This document shows, piece by piece, positions 1-8,448 of a stretch of DNA of 64,000 nt (its first letter is position 1; each line of letters opens with the position of its first letter). The DNA is from Accumulibacter sp. (lineage in GTDB: Bacteria; Pseudomonadota; Gammaproteobacteria; Burkholderiales; Rhodocyclaceae), in NCBI GenBank assembly GCA_017302455.1, contig JAFLDO010000009.1, positions 50,467-114,466 on the forward strand. Reading direction: 5' to 3'. The notes below the pieces were generated by a model. The model had not been told where the DNA came from and made no database searches. It worked only from the letters and a program-made list of their open reading frames with translations. Position numbers and translations under genes: made by a program.

Positions 1-1
1 C

Positions 2-2299
2 ATGGAAAACGACCAACCCGATCAACGTCAGGCCGATCTTCGCGAGGCCGCTCTTGAGTACCACCGTTACCCGACTGCCGGCAAGATCTCTGTCCAGCCA
101 ACCAAGGCTCTGAGCAACCAGCTCGACCTCGCGCTTGCCTATTCGCCGGGCGTTGCCTACGCGTGCCATGCGATCGTCGATGACCCCGGGTCGGTCAGCC
201 TCTACAGCTCGCGAGCCAATCTCGTCGGCGTCATCACCAACGGTACGGCCGTGCTGGGACTTGGCAACATCGGCCCGCTAGCCGCGAAACCGGTGATGGA
301 AGGCAAGGGCTGTCTGTTCAAGAAGTTCGCCGGGATTGATGTCTTCGACATAGAACTGGCCGAGAGCGACCCGGATCGGCTGATCGACATGATCGCGGCG
401 ATGGAGCCGACGCTTGGTGGCATCAATCTGGAAGACATCAAGGCCCCGGAATGCTTCTACATCGAGGCGAAGCTCAAGGAGCGGATGTCGATCCCGGTCT
501 TTCATGACGACCAGCACGGCACGGCGATCATCTCCGCGGCCGCCATCCTGAACGCGCTCAAGGTCACCGGCAAGCCGATCGGCGACGTGACGGTCGTCTG
601 CTCGGGTGCGGGCGCGGCTGCCATTTCCTGCCTCAACCTGTGGTGTGACCTGGGCTTTCGGCGCGAGAACATCGTCGTTTGCGACTCGAAGGGCGTGATC
701 TACGTCGGCCGTGATGCCGACATGGAGCCGACCAAGGCGCGCTATGCCCGGGAAACCGGCGTCCGAACGCTGGCGGAGGCGCTCGTCGGTGCCGACGTCT
801 TCCTCGGGCTGTCGGCGGCCGGCATCCTCCAGCCCGAGATGCTCGCCACCATGGCCGAACAGCCGATCGTTTTCGCGCTCGCCAATCCGACGCCGGAAAT
901 CATGCCGGAACTCGCCCGCGAGGTCCGTCCCGACGTGATCATGGCCACCGGTCGTTCGGACTATCCCAACCAGGTCAACAATGTCCTGTGCTTCCCGTTC
1001 ATCTTCCGCGGTGCGCTCGATGTCGGCGCCACCGGTATCAACGAACAGATGAAGATGGCCTGCGTCAAGGCGCTGGCGGCGATGGCGCACCAGGAAGTGA
1101 GTGATGAAGTGGCCATGGCGTACCCGGGCCAGGAGTTGTCGTTCGGTCCGGAATACCTTATTCCGAAGCCTTTCGACCCGCGCTTGATCACCACCATCGC
1201 GCCCGCCGTCGCCGAGGCCGCGATGCTGTCAGGCATTGCAACCCGACCGCTCGGCGATCTGACCGCCTATCGGGAGAAGCTCAGGGAGTTCGTCTACCGC
1301 ACCGGCGTTGGCATGCGCGCGGTTTTCTCGGCCGCCAAGCGCGGGCGGAAGACGCGCATCGTCTATCCCGACGGTGAGGAGGAGCGGATGTTGCGCGCCG
1401 CGCAGACGATTCTCGACGAGGGCCTGACGCGGCCGATACTGATCGGGCGTCCTGACGTGATTGCGTCGCGGCTCGAGAGGATTGGCTCGAAGCTGCGTGT
1501 CGGCAAGGATTTCGAACTCGTCGATCCGAATAGCGACGGTCGCTACAAGGAATGCTGGACGGCTTACCACCAGTTGCGCAAGCGCCAGGGTGTGACGATC
1601 GACATCGCCAAGACGCGCCTGCGCAACAACAACACGATCATCGCCGCGATGCTGCTCCGGCTGGGTTACGCCGACGGGATGATCTGTGGTCTGTCCGGCC
1701 GTTTCGGGCATCATTTGCGGCAGGTCGACGAGATCATCGGTAAGGCCCCGGGGTGCAACACCATGGCGGCGATGACCCACCTGCTGCTGCCCGGACGCGC
1801 CCTTTTTCTCTGCGACACGCACGTCAACGCCGACCCGGACACCAATCAACTCGTCGAGATAGCGCTGATGGCCGCGGATGCCGTTCGTCGCTTCAAGATC
1901 AAGCCGAAAGTGGCGCTCCTGTCGCATTCGAACTTTGGATCGTCGCAGACGCCTTCCGCTCGCAAGATGGCCGAGGCCGTGGCCATCATTCGTGCAAGAG
2001 CCCCAGAGTTGGCGATTGACGGCGAAATGCATGGCGACAGTGCGCTTTCACAGGCGATCCGCAGGCAGGCGGACCCCGAATCGCCGCTTGTCGGTGAGGC
2101 CAATGTGCTGGTGATGCCGAATCTGGACGCCGCCAACATCTCCCACCACCTGCTGAAGATGACCGGCGGGGATGGCATGGCTGTCGGCCCGATCCTGCTC
2201 GGCGCGGCGCGCCCGGTGCATGTGCTCTCGCCGACGTCTACGGTTCGCCGCGTCGTCGACATGACTGCGCTGGTGGTGGTGGACGCGGCCACTAAGTAG
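2..2299 (+). CDS. maeB: NADP-dependent malic enzyme with phosphotransacetylase-like C-terminus (MaeB type)
   Basis: Oxidative decarboxylation of malate to pyruvate with NADP reduction, in the cytoplasm. The 765-residue length is usual for the large MaeB form: a malic enzyme catalytic and NAD-binding part (about residues 15-430, with the hallmark segments [14 protein letters not shown] and [10 protein letters not shown]) followed by a phosphate acetyltransferase-like domain (about 440-765, e.g. [19 protein letters not shown]). In this family the second domain is thought to be regulatory, for example sensing acetyl-CoA; that is family knowledge, not visible here. The ATG is the second base of the window. 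The residues after it fit a normal MaeB N-terminus, so the gene is probably complete, but the RBS is outside the window. It is followed by two tRNA genes that have their own promoter. Confidence 0.95.
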   Translation: MENDQPDQRQADLREAALEYHRYPTAGKISVQPTKALSNQLDLALAYSPGVAYACHAIVDDPGSVSLYSSRANLVGVITNGTAVLGLGNIGPLAAKPVMEGKGCLFKKFAGIDVFDIELAESDPDRLIDMIAAMEPTLGGINLEDIKAPECFYIEAKLKERMSIPVFHDDQHGTAIISAAAILNALKVTGKPIGDVTVVCSGAGAAAISCLNLWCDLGFRRENIVVCDSKGVIYVGRDADMEPTKARYARETGVRTLAEALVGADVFLGLSAAGILQPEMLATMAEQPIVFALANPTPEIMPELAREVRPDVIMATGRSDYPNQVNNVLCFPFIFRGALDVGATGINEQMKMACVKALAAMAHQEVSDEVAMAYPGQELSFGPEYLIPKPFDPRLITTIAPAVAEAAMLSGIATRPLGDLTAYREKLREFVYRTGVGMRAVFSAAKRGRKTRIVYPDGEEERMLRAAQTILDEGLTRPILIGRPDVIASRLERIGSKLRVGKDFELVDPNSDGRYKECWTAYHQLRKRQGVTIDIAKTRLRNNNTIIAAMLLRLGYADGMICGLSGRFGHHLRQVDEIIGKAPGCNTMAAMTHLLLPGRALFLCDTHVNADPDTNQLVEIALMAADAVRRFKIKPKVALLSHSNFGSSQTPSARKMAEAVAIIRARAPELAIDGEMHGDSALSQAIRRQADPESPLVGEANVLVMPNLDAANISHHLLKMTGGDGMAVGPILLGAARPVHVLSPTSTVRRVVDMTALVVVDAATK

Positions 2300-2336
2300 G
2301 CGCTGCCGCGCCCTCGGCAAGACTCCTGCTTCAGAG

Positions 2337-2365
2337 TTTACATGGATAGGTGGGAACCCTATAAT
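2337..2365 (+). promoter_or_regulatory. Sigma-70 type promoter for the tRNA-Ala/tRNA-Glu pair
   Basis: A -35 element TTTACA (2337-2342) and a perfect -10 element TATAAT (2360-2365) are separated by 17 bases. The first tRNA begins 16 bases after the -10 box, so the transcript would start only a few bases upstream of the tRNA. Near-consensus boxes and optimal spacing suggest strong constitutive expression. Confidence 0.8.
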
Positions 2366-2380
2366 CCGAGCTTCTTTCGA

Positions 2381-2456
<76 letters not shown>

Positions 2457-2481
2457 GCAAGTCGAAAGAAACCGGTTCGGG

Positions 2482-2557
2482 GTCCCCATCGTCTAGAGGC
2501 CTAGGACACTACCCTTTCACGGTAGGTACCGGGGTTCGAATCCCCGTGGGGACGCCA
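2482..2557 (+). tRNA. tRNA-Glu (anticodon TTC)
   Basis: A 76-base cloverleaf with encoded CCA. The acceptor stem GTCCCCA pairs perfectly with TGGGGAC. The anticodon arm is CTACC-CTTTCAC-GGTAG (anticodon TTC), the T-arm contains GGTTCGAATCC and the discriminator is G. It lies 25 bases after tRNA-Ala and is probably co-transcribed with it. Confidence 0.97.
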
Positions 2558-3181
2558 AGCAGCTATGCTTTGTTTGCCGCGACGACGTGCTGGTAGCCGC
2601 TACCAATCAGTTTGTGAGCGTCGAGCGACTCGGGTGAACTTCGCCCGAACAGTTTTCGCTGGTGTCCCGTAAGTTCGGTGGACTTGCGTGCCAGGTGTGC
2701 GCTCAGGTCGGTCACGACGCGGCGATTGCCACTTCCTTCTTCGCCACACTCCCCTTCGTCGTCGGAACTGCGACATTCTTCACGAGAATTCAGACGAGCG
2801 TCGTGCAAGATGCCATGGTGCTCCTGTCGCCGACTTCCGTGGAGAAGCGCAGTACAAGATGCCGGTCATGGTTCTCACAGCGGGGCAGCTCAGGTCAACC
2901 ACTACTGCGGCCGGACGTTAGTGTAGTTGTCATGTGGGGCATGCCGTCTCGCCAGATAACGGGTGGGTAACGGCGAATTGGGAGAGACTCAGCCTGGTGA
3001 GCGAACTGCTTGGCGACCTTGTCGGCGATCAGGATTCGTCTCTGCTCTTACGGCTGGTCGGCTGTCGTTCGCAACAACTTGCAAGCGGGCTCGGTCGGCG
3101 AGCTATACTTGCGATGCGGGTTGAGGCGTCTCGGCATCGCGAGGCGGGGAACGTAGGGCTCACTTGGTACGAAGGGTCAGA
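2558..3181. other. Gap between tRNA-Glu and the secretion-type cluster, no convincing gene
   Basis: Several short ORFs exist on both strands (up to about 100 codons), but none has a good RBS, recognisable motif or signal sequence. A weak stem AAGCA/TGCTT directly after the tRNA could help end the tRNA transcript. TTGCAA (3079-3084) and TATACT (3104-3109) with a 19-base spacer are a possible but imperfect promoter for the next gene. The 3' side of a tRNA gene is a common integration site; no duplicated tRNA end was noticed. Confidence 0.5.
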
Positions 3182-4741
3182 ATGAAAAAATTCGGTTTGT
3201 CGTTGATCGCTCTGTCGCTGTTGCCGATCCCGGGCTGGGGTAACGACATTGGCGCCGAGGTGCAGTCGGCCGCAGCGCCGAAGACACCAGCAATCAAGAC
3301 CATCACCAACTTTACTCAGTCGTTGCGCTGCATGGATGAGCTCTTGTACGCCTACGGCAAGCAAGGCATCGCCATCACCTCAACCGGCATCCCCGATGAA
3401 ACGGGCAAGGTGAAGACGGGTACCAAGGAGATGTTGATCACTGCCGTCTCCAAGATGACCGTCAAGAGTAACGCGTTTGATTTCATTGACTTCCATTCCG
3501 GGGCCGATGACTTGGGAGCGCTGTTCGCGGCGCGTGGCGATCAGAATCGCCTCATGCCTGACTATTACATTCGCGGCTCGATCACTCAGATGGACGACAA
3601 CAGCGTCCGCAAGAACAAGGGTGTCGGATTTTCGCTGCCGTTCCTTGACCTCGGGGTGTCGAAGGATGACGCCTACGACTTGATCAGCATGGACCTGAGT
3701 ATCGGCGATGCCGCCACGCGCAAGATCATTCCGATCACGAGTACCTCGAACACGCTGGTTCTCATGAAGGGTGGTATATCGGGTGAGGGTGGCGGCAAAA
3801 TTGGTAAGGTCGGCTTGAGCTTCAACATTGACGTCAGCCGTAGTGAAGGCGTCGGCGCGGCGACCAGGACGCTCGTCGAACTGGGTCTCATCGAAACGCT
3901 GGGCAAGTTTACCCAAGTGCCATACTGGAAGTGCCTGGACACGGATCTGACCAATCCGCTGATTCGCGAGCAGGCGCGGGAGTGGTTCGACAATGCCAAG
4001 GAGAATGATCGAATCCTTTTCGTGCAGCGCAAGCTCGCCGGGATGGGACGTTATGACGGTCCGCTCAATGGTGCAATGAACGCGACGCTAAAGACTTCGA
4101 TCTCCGAGTACCAGGCGGCGAGTGGTTTGATTGCTGACGGTACGATAAACTTTGATCTTTATGCCAGCCTGCTTGACAACCTGCAAAATCAAATTGCTGC
4201 GCTTCCGGCGGCCGGAGGTCCGAAGTCGAACTATGTTCCCGGTGTGAGCCCGGCCAGCCGGCCGCCAGCGGTGACGCAAGTGGTTGCGACACCCGCAGCT
4301 GGACCGATGAATGCGCCCAACCCGATCTTCAAGATGAAACTTGACACCGATCGGGGGAGCAAGCCGGCGTACCGTGTCGGCGATTTTCTCAACCTGACGT
4401 TGTCGATGAATACGCAGGGTACGGCGTATTGCTACTACCAGGATGTATCAGCGACTACCGCGCGGATATTCCCGAATCAGTTTCGCTCCGATTCGTCAGT
4501 CCCCGCCGGTGCTGGCGTAAGGATACCGTCTGGCGGCTTCAAGATCAGGTTCGACCGGCCAGGACCCGAGCGGGTCGCTTGTATTGGCTCAGACCGTGAG
4601 TTGGTGATCCCAGGATCCTTGCGTGGTGCGCGCGATCTATCCCCTCTGCCCGTCAAATCGGTGGACGAGGTTATCGGCCAGTACAAGCAGAACAATCCAA
4701 GTGCGGTGGTCAGCATGGTTGATATCACGGTCAGTCAGTAG
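3182..4741 (+). CDS. Exported CsgG-like protein with peptidoglycan-binding and DUF4384-like regions
   Basis: 519 residues. An N-terminal signal peptide (about 1-20, MKKFGLSLIALSLLPIPGWG) has no lipobox Cys. Residues about 38-250 resemble the CsgG/curli-assembly fold: a segment ending in PDYYIRGSITQMDDN, alternating strands, and a terminal helix with TRTLVELGLIE. Residues about 278-330 match a PG_binding_1 repeat (VQRKLAGMGRYDGPLNG). After a Pro/Ala linker, about 383-480 resembles DUF4384 (YRVGDFLNLTLSMNTQGTAYCYY). CsgG family members form outer-membrane secretion pores for curli subunits; whether this one forms a pore is unknown. The ATG at 3182 is preferred over an upstream in-frame start because it begins the signal peptide. 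It is the first gene of a run of exported proteins. Function as a secretion channel is inference. Confidence 0.65.
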   Translation: MKKFGLSLIALSLLPIPGWGNDIGAEVQSAAAPKTPAIKTITNFTQSLRCMDELLYAYGKQGIAITSTGIPDETGKVKTGTKEMLITAVSKMTVKSNAFDFIDFHSGADDLGALFAARGDQNRLMPDYYIRGSITQMDDNSVRKNKGVGFSLPFLDLGVSKDDAYDLISMDLSIGDAATRKIIPITSTSNTLVLMKGGISGEGGGKIGKVGLSFNIDVSRSEGVGAATRTLVELGLIETLGKFTQVPYWKCLDTDLTNPLIREQAREWFDNAKENDRILFVQRKLAGMGRYDGPLNGAMNATLKTSISEYQAASGLIADGTINFDLYASLLDNLQNQIAALPAAGGPKSNYVPGVSPASRPPAVTQVVATPAAGPMNAPNPIFKMKLDTDRGSKPAYRVGDFLNLTLSMNTQGTAYCYYQDVSATTARIFPNQFRSDSSVPAGAGVRIPSGGFKIRFDRPGPERVACIGSDRELVIPGSLRGARDLSPLPVKSVDEVIGQYKQNNPSAVVSMVDITVSQ

Positions 4742-4754
4742 CGTAGCGAATGAC

Positions 4755-5255
4755 ATGGCGACCCAACTTCCTTCTTTGCCGCAGGATCTGCCCCGTCTCT
4801 TGGGACTGGTCCCCGCAGCGATCCTTGGCTGTTTCCTTGTCGTATCGAGCCAGCCTGCAGTTGCTGAGATCATTGTCGGAGGGAGTGGTGGTTCGGCGCC
4901 CGGAGGCGGTGTCGCATCGCAGGGCGCTCGCGACGCTCGACAGCGTGCGACAGTCGAACGCTGGAAGGGTGACGGCGACATGAACAGTCCGAACGTCGTT
5001 ATCATCAATGGGGTTAACAACGGCGTCGGTGGAAATGACTGGTCCGCTACCGGCTCACCGGCTGCCAATAGCGCCGCGCACAACAAGAGGCGGGCCACTG
5101 AGAATCGCGTCTTTCTTGGCGATGACGCGCCAACCCCGGCCGTTGTCGTGGTCCCTTCCGGACAGAATGCTGCCCCTTACTACGGCTCGCCGGCAGAAGA
5201 GTCGGCGTCGAGGAACGCTGCGCGCGCCAACGCGTACCGGCAGCGCAATGATTAG
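4755..5255 (+). CDS. Small exported protein of unknown function
   Basis: 166 residues. The N-terminus has a hydrophobic stretch (about residues 14-32, LLGLVPAAILGCFLVVSSQP) followed by AVAE, a good signal peptidase site. The mature part starts with a Gly-rich segment (IIVGGSGGSAPGGGV) and continues Asn/Ala-rich, with NSPNVVIINGVNNGVGGNDW near the middle and a charged tail ending RANAYRQRND. No family was recognised. The ATG at 4755 lies 13 bases after the previous stop, which fits a shared transcript. The polar, low-complexity composition is typical of surface or matrix proteins, but nothing defines its role. Confidence 0.65.
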   Translation: MATQLPSLPQDLPRLLGLVPAAILGCFLVVSSQPAVAEIIVGGSGGSAPGGGVASQGARDARQRATVERWKGDGDMNSPNVVIINGVNNGVGGNDWSATGSPAANSAAHNKRRATENRVFLGDDAPTPAVVVVPSGQNAAPYYGSPAEESASRNAARANAYRQRND

Positions 5256-5293
5256 ATGATGCCGCGTCGGCGCAGCCTTGAGGAGAGTCACCA

Positions 5294-5620
5294 ATGAGGT
5301 TTCCTGCAGCAGTTTTCTTGTTTGGTTTCTCGCAACTGACCGCTGCGCAAGTGTCAATCGATCTTCCTGGTGTCAGCGTGAAGACCGGGGCGGGGTCGTC
5401 CGTCTCCAAGTCCGGGAACACCGTGGCTAACGAGAAGGGCGTTATCAGTCCCGATGCTGACGTTGAAGGCGTGGTGATCATCAACGACGCTCTGAGTATT
5501 GACGGCGTACCGATTGCTCGGGGAGTCACGGAGTACGTTTCAAAGAAGACAAGGAAGGTTTATTCCATCCGGTGGGGAAAGAAGGGTGAGGGTGTGACCG
5601 TCACCGAGAAAACCCGATGA
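5294..5620 (+). CDS. Small secreted protein of unknown function
   Basis: 108 residues with a clear signal peptide (MRFPAAVFLFGFSQLTAAQ, cleavage near residue 18). The mature part is rich in Val, Ser and Gly with short alternating strands (VSIDLPGVSVKTGAGSSVS, then VEGVVIINDALSIDGVPI) and ends in a basic segment. RBS GAGGAG lies just upstream (AGGAGAGTCACC-ATG). A partial echo of the repeat proteins downstream is seen in SGNTVANEKGVISPD, which resembles NTAANEAGVI of the 7834-8124 product. It probably belongs with the same extracellular system; this is inferred from position and composition only. Confidence 0.65.
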   Translation: MRFPAAVFLFGFSQLTAAQVSIDLPGVSVKTGAGSSVSKSGNTVANEKGVISPDADVEGVVIINDALSIDGVPIARGVTEYVSKKTRKVYSIRWGKKGEGVTVTEKTR

Positions 5621-5662
5621 CAAGGCCGGCCCAACGGTGTTTTGGTTGAACTGGAGGAACTC

Positions 5663-6568
5663 GTGCGTTTGCCTCAATTCGTGAATCGCGTGGTGCTGGT
5701 GCTTGGACTAGCGGCGGGCTTGCTGGGAAGCGCGTTCGTCGGTGCTTTCGAGGTGAAAGAGGGCGACCTGAAGACGATCTTCTACGCCAAGACCGATGTA
5801 CCTGTCGTCTGGCGTTATACGCCCAACAGCGAGGTGATGATTCTCGACATGCCGGGACTCGAACTGTTGGGTCGGACGTTCAACCGGGTCACGCAGTTGA
5901 CTGAACAGCAGTACACGGAGGCCTATCCACGTGTGCTGACCTCGCAAGAGCTCTCACGATACATCGGCAATGCACACCGCACCTTTGCGAACTTTGCTGC
6001 CGGTCATGATCTGCGCATTTCCGATCTTGTCCAGTTCTTCAACCTCGCCGACCGCGACAAGGTTGAGCTGTTTCCAGAGGAGTATGCGCTGCGCGATTTT
6101 CTCCTGCAACAAGGCCTGATCAAGGAGTGGCGCGGGTTCTACCAGGCGCAGAAGCCGCATTCGATCATCCTGTCGATCCCACAGGTCCAGGACCGGCGGG
6201 GGAACGAGCCTGCGCTGACGAGTCAGGCCCGCTACGCGATTCTGCTGCATGAACTCTCGCACGCCGAGTTTCACACCAACGCGGCCTATAACAAGTACTG
6301 CAGGGGTTTTTGGGCGAGCGGACTGACGGAGTCGCAAAGAGAGGCTTTCAGGAAATTTCTCGCGGGTATGCGTTACTCGGTGGAAAACGAGGAGCTTGTG
6401 ATCAACGAAATGCAGGCGTATCTGGTATTCACTCCGGATGCCGGAGCGTTTTCGGCCGCCAGGCTTGGGGTTTCCGAAAGCTCGCTGGCTGGTATGCGCG
6501 AGGCATTCGTACGCGGCCGACCGCCAGTGCAGCTACCGTTGCGGGTCAAGGCAGGGGAGTTGCCATGA
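5663..6568 (+). CDS. Secreted HExxH protein, putative zinc metallopeptidase
   Basis: 301 residues. The N-terminal hydrophobic segment (about 9-28) is a signal peptide or anchor. Residues 196-200 are HELSH, within ILLHELSHAEFHT, a classical zinc-binding HExxH motif; NEMQAY at about 248-253 could supply a third ligand (Glu249), as in gluzincins. The GTG at 5663 is chosen over a TTG 21 bases upstream because GGAGGA ends five bases before it. The stop overlaps the ATG of the next gene (ATGA), indicating translational coupling. The substrate is unknown; a role in processing or shaping the co-encoded exported proteins is inference. If the third ligand is wrong it could be a non-catalytic homologue. 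Confidence 0.65.
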   Translation: MRLPQFVNRVVLVLGLAAGLLGSAFVGAFEVKEGDLKTIFYAKTDVPVVWRYTPNSEVMILDMPGLELLGRTFNRVTQLTEQQYTEAYPRVLTSQELSRYIGNAHRTFANFAAGHDLRISDLVQFFNLADRDKVELFPEEYALRDFLLQQGLIKEWRGFYQAQKPHSIILSIPQVQDRRGNEPALTSQARYAILLHELSHAEFHTNAAYNKYCRGFWASGLTESQREAFRKFLAGMRYSVENEELVINEMQAYLVFTPDAGAFSAARLGVSESSLAGMREAFVRGRPPVQLPLRVKAGELP

Positions 6569-6876
6569 GTAAACGTTTCTCGATGGGATGGTGCGCTGTT
6601 TTTCTTGTCGGGGCAGGGATACCCCTGTCGTGTCTGGCGCAGAAGACGACGCGCATTCAGGGAAATACCGAGATCAATGCCTCGTCGAACAACACGACGG
6701 CTGTCGCAGTCGGTAGCAACGTGGTCGCCAAGAACCGGGTTGGCGTTGTCCAGGGTGACAAGAAGGGAAACACACGCATCAACGTTTCGACCTCGAACGT
6801 CACAACGGTTGTCAGCGGAAGGAACAAGAAAGCGTGTACAAACATAGGAGCGATTGTCAGCGATGAATGCAAGTAA
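6565..6876 (+). CDS. Small secreted repeat protein (paralogue of the 7834 product)
   Basis: 103 residues with a signal peptide ending ...LSCLAQ (about residue 25). The mature part contains two degenerate copies of a repeat of about 37 residues: TRIQGNTEINASSNNTTAVA with following GSNVVAKNRVGVVQGD, then a second copy beginning NTRINVSTSN. The same pattern (G.T.I.A...N..AVA.G...AKN..G...GD) recurs in the 7834-8124 protein. It ends with two cysteines (KACTNIG and ECK) that could form a disulfide. The start overlaps the upstream stop and the end overlaps the start of the next gene, so three genes are tightly coupled. Beta-rich repeats of this kind suit fibre or matrix subunits, but no known amyloid family was identified. 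Confidence 0.65.
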   Translation: MSKRFSMGWCAVFLVGAGIPLSCLAQKTTRIQGNTEINASSNNTTAVAVGSNVVAKNRVGVVQGDKKGNTRINVSTSNVTTVVSGRNKKACTNIGAIVSDECK

Positions 6877-7168
6877 ACCCATACTGGCGCAGTACCTTGT
6901 CGCCGCCATCTTCTGTGCGACGACCGGCGTCGCCTCTGCCGTGCAGAACCTCAATGCGTCTTCGCAGACCAAGGTTAATAATGCCATGGCGAAGGCTTGG
7001 CAAAAAGGCGGTAACCCTAACGATCCGGCCTTGCAGAAGCGGGTAGTCAATATCGGAAGCAAGAAGGCCGGGACGTGCGACGTCAACGTCGGGACGGTTC
7101 AGCCCGGGCAGAGGGCGCCGAAGGACATCGTCGTGACGACCAAAGAAGTTATCAACGTGTGCAAGTGA
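6863..7168 (+). CDS. Small secreted protein with C-terminal cysteine pair
   Basis: 101 residues. The ATG at 6863 lies inside the end of the previous gene (14-base overlap). A signal peptide (about residues 1-24, ending VASA) precedes an Asn/Gln/Lys-rich region (VQNLNASSQTKVNNAMAKAW). The C-terminal half has KKAGTCDVNVGTV and ends INVCK. The upstream protein ends with a similar layout (KKACTNIGAIV ... ECK), so the two share a two-Cys tail and may be relatives or partners. No known family was recognised. Confidence 0.6.
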   Translation: MNASKPILAQYLVAAIFCATTGVASAVQNLNASSQTKVNNAMAKAWQKGGNPNDPALQKRVVNIGSKKAGTCDVNVGTVQPGQRAPKDIVVTTKEVINVCK

Positions 7169-7176
7169 GAGAGCCC

Positions 7177-7785
7177 ATGAAAACGAACCTGTATCGAGTG
7201 GCCCTGGTGGCTGCTTTCGTGACCCTGACCGGTGGTGCAACCGTGCTTCCCGCCGCGGCCGCTGACGATGAGACGTCCAGTCTCGATGAACTACGGCGGG
7301 CGATGACAGAGCCGTCCGAGGCTCCAAAGAAGAAGCGGACGCGGGCTATCGTCTTCGATGGCGACTCGGCGCAAGCGCCGGCCAGCGCGGCGCCGGCTGC
7401 CGCCGGCGGTGCTCTGGACTGTGCAGCCCTGCCACCGGATGTGAGGGCGACGGCTGTCCAGTTTCCCATCCAGTTTCGTCCGGGCAGTGCGAACATAACG
7501 CCAGCGTCTGGTAACACCCTCATCGAGATAGCAAAGATTCTGTCGCTGACGCCCGATCGCTGCATCATTGTCGAAGGGCATACCGACGCGGAGGGCAATG
7601 CCGATAGGAACATGGCACTATCGCGTGATCGTGCAAACTCTGTGGTGAAGTTCATTTCTGACAAGGGAGCGGTTGAACGGAGACGCCTGGTGCCGGTTGG
7701 CAAGGGTTCAACCGATCCGCTCAAGGACCTCGACCCGCGCGACTCACGGAATCGTCGCGTTGTGTTCAAGGTTGTCGCCGGCTGA
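7177..7785 (+). CDS. Exported OmpA-domain protein
   Basis: 202 residues. Signal peptide (about 1-28, cleavage near PAAAADD), a charged linker with Lys and Ala/Pro runs, then an OmpA C-terminal-like domain from about residue 85 to the end. The domain shows FPIQFRPGSANITPAS, VEGHTDAEGNADRNMALSRD and SRNRRVVFKV, which are the peptidoglycan-binding hallmarks. There is no lipobox, so it would be periplasmic and tethered non-covalently to the cell wall. It begins 8 bases after the preceding stop in the same run of genes. A role in anchoring the exported machinery to the wall is inference. Confidence 0.8.
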   Translation: MKTNLYRVALVAAFVTLTGGATVLPAAAADDETSSLDELRRAMTEPSEAPKKKRTRAIVFDGDSAQAPASAAPAAAGGALDCAALPPDVRATAVQFPIQFRPGSANITPASGNTLIEIAKILSLTPDRCIIVEGHTDAEGNADRNMALSRDRANSVVKFISDKGAVERRRLVPVGKGSTDPLKDLDPRDSRNRRVVFKVVAG

Positions 7786-7833
7786 CGGCAGACATCGTTA
7801 TCGTCATCATTATTTCTATCCAGGAGAAACCTT

Positions 7834-8124
7834 ATGCGCACCATCAGCACCTTGATCATCGCCGCCGCCTTTGCCGCCTCCCCTGCTTTCGCCCAGAAGA
7901 CCGAAGTCAAGGGCAAGACCGAAATCGACGCCAAGCAGGAAAATGTTGCTGCTGTCGCGATCGGCAAGGACAATACGGCGAAGAACACGGCCGGCGCCAT
8001 CAAGGGCGATACGAAGGTTCAAGGCAACACCAAGATCAAGGCTGAGCAAAAGAACGCCGCCGCTGTCGCAATCGGCAAGGGCAACACCGCAGCCAACGAA
8101 GCCGGCGTCATCGGCGGCAAGTAA
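7834..8124 (+). CDS. Small secreted protein made of two 37-residue repeats
   Basis: 96 residues: a signal peptide (about 1-21, ending ASPAFAQ) and then almost nothing but two tandem repeats of 37 residues. The first starts TEVKGKTEIDAKQENVAAVA, the second TKVQGNTKIKAEQKNAAAVA; both continue IGK.NTA.N.AG.I.G. RBS AGGAGA lies upstream. A regular repeat with conserved Gly, Asn and alternating hydrophobics suggests a stacked beta structure, comparable in idea but not in sequence to curli subunits. It is the last gene before a strong terminator. It is a candidate cargo of the CsgG-like protein at the head of the cluster; that link is inference. Confidence 0.7.
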   Translation: MRTISTLIIAAAFAASPAFAQKTEVKGKTEIDAKQENVAAVAIGKDNTAKNTAGAIKGDTKVQGNTKIKAEQKNAAAVAIGKGNTAANEAGVIGGK

Positions 8125-8138
8125 GTTTCCGGTCCTGA

Positions 8139-8181
8139 GGCTACCGCTGACGGATGCTCGTCAGCGGTAGCCTTTGGTTTT
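8139..8181 (+). terminator. Rho-independent terminator closing the exported-repeat cluster
   Basis: A perfect 14-bp stem GGCTACCGCTGACG / CGTCAGCGGTAGCC with a six-base loop (GATGCT), followed by TTTGGTTTT. It lies 14 bases after the 7834-8124 gene. Confidence 0.9.
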
Positions 8182-8448
8182 GTGAGCCGAGAAGGACAGC
8201 ATCGGCATCAAGTACAACACAAGAGGCGAGGGAAGGGCTAAGATTCCGGCTTGGCGGCGAGTCGGTGGCACTTCGGCCGCCAAGAGGCGCAGCACCACAG
8301 CCGAGGACATAGGGTGCGAGGGACCGGAGGAAGGCAAGCAGTGGCTGTCGCAGATCGGTTGTTGCCGAGCGACGATCTTCTAGCACGTCCCCGTTGAGCG
8401 CCTGAACGCGATACGCTTTTCCGACCAACGCCTTTGTGGAAATCTGTC
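8182..8448. other. Gap after terminator, no gene seen
   Basis: About 270 bases between the terminator and the FecR-type gene. Short ORFs on the minus strand lack RBS and recognisable sequence. The promoter of the second exported cluster should lie here, but no clear -35/-10 pair stands out. Confidence 0.4.

Noticed and set aside
278..1090. 270-codon minus-strand open frame inside maeB
   Set aside because: Shadow of maeB; His/Arg/Asp-rich composition and no motif.
5642..5662. TTG start for the HExxH protein
   Set aside because: The GTG at 5663 has GGAGGA at ideal distance, while the TTG has no RBS.
7834..8124. Repeat protein as a true curlin (CsgA/CsgB)
   Set aside because: The repeats lack the Ser-x5-Gln-x4-Asn-x5-Gln pattern of curlins, and no CsgE/CsgF-like gene was recognised nearby.
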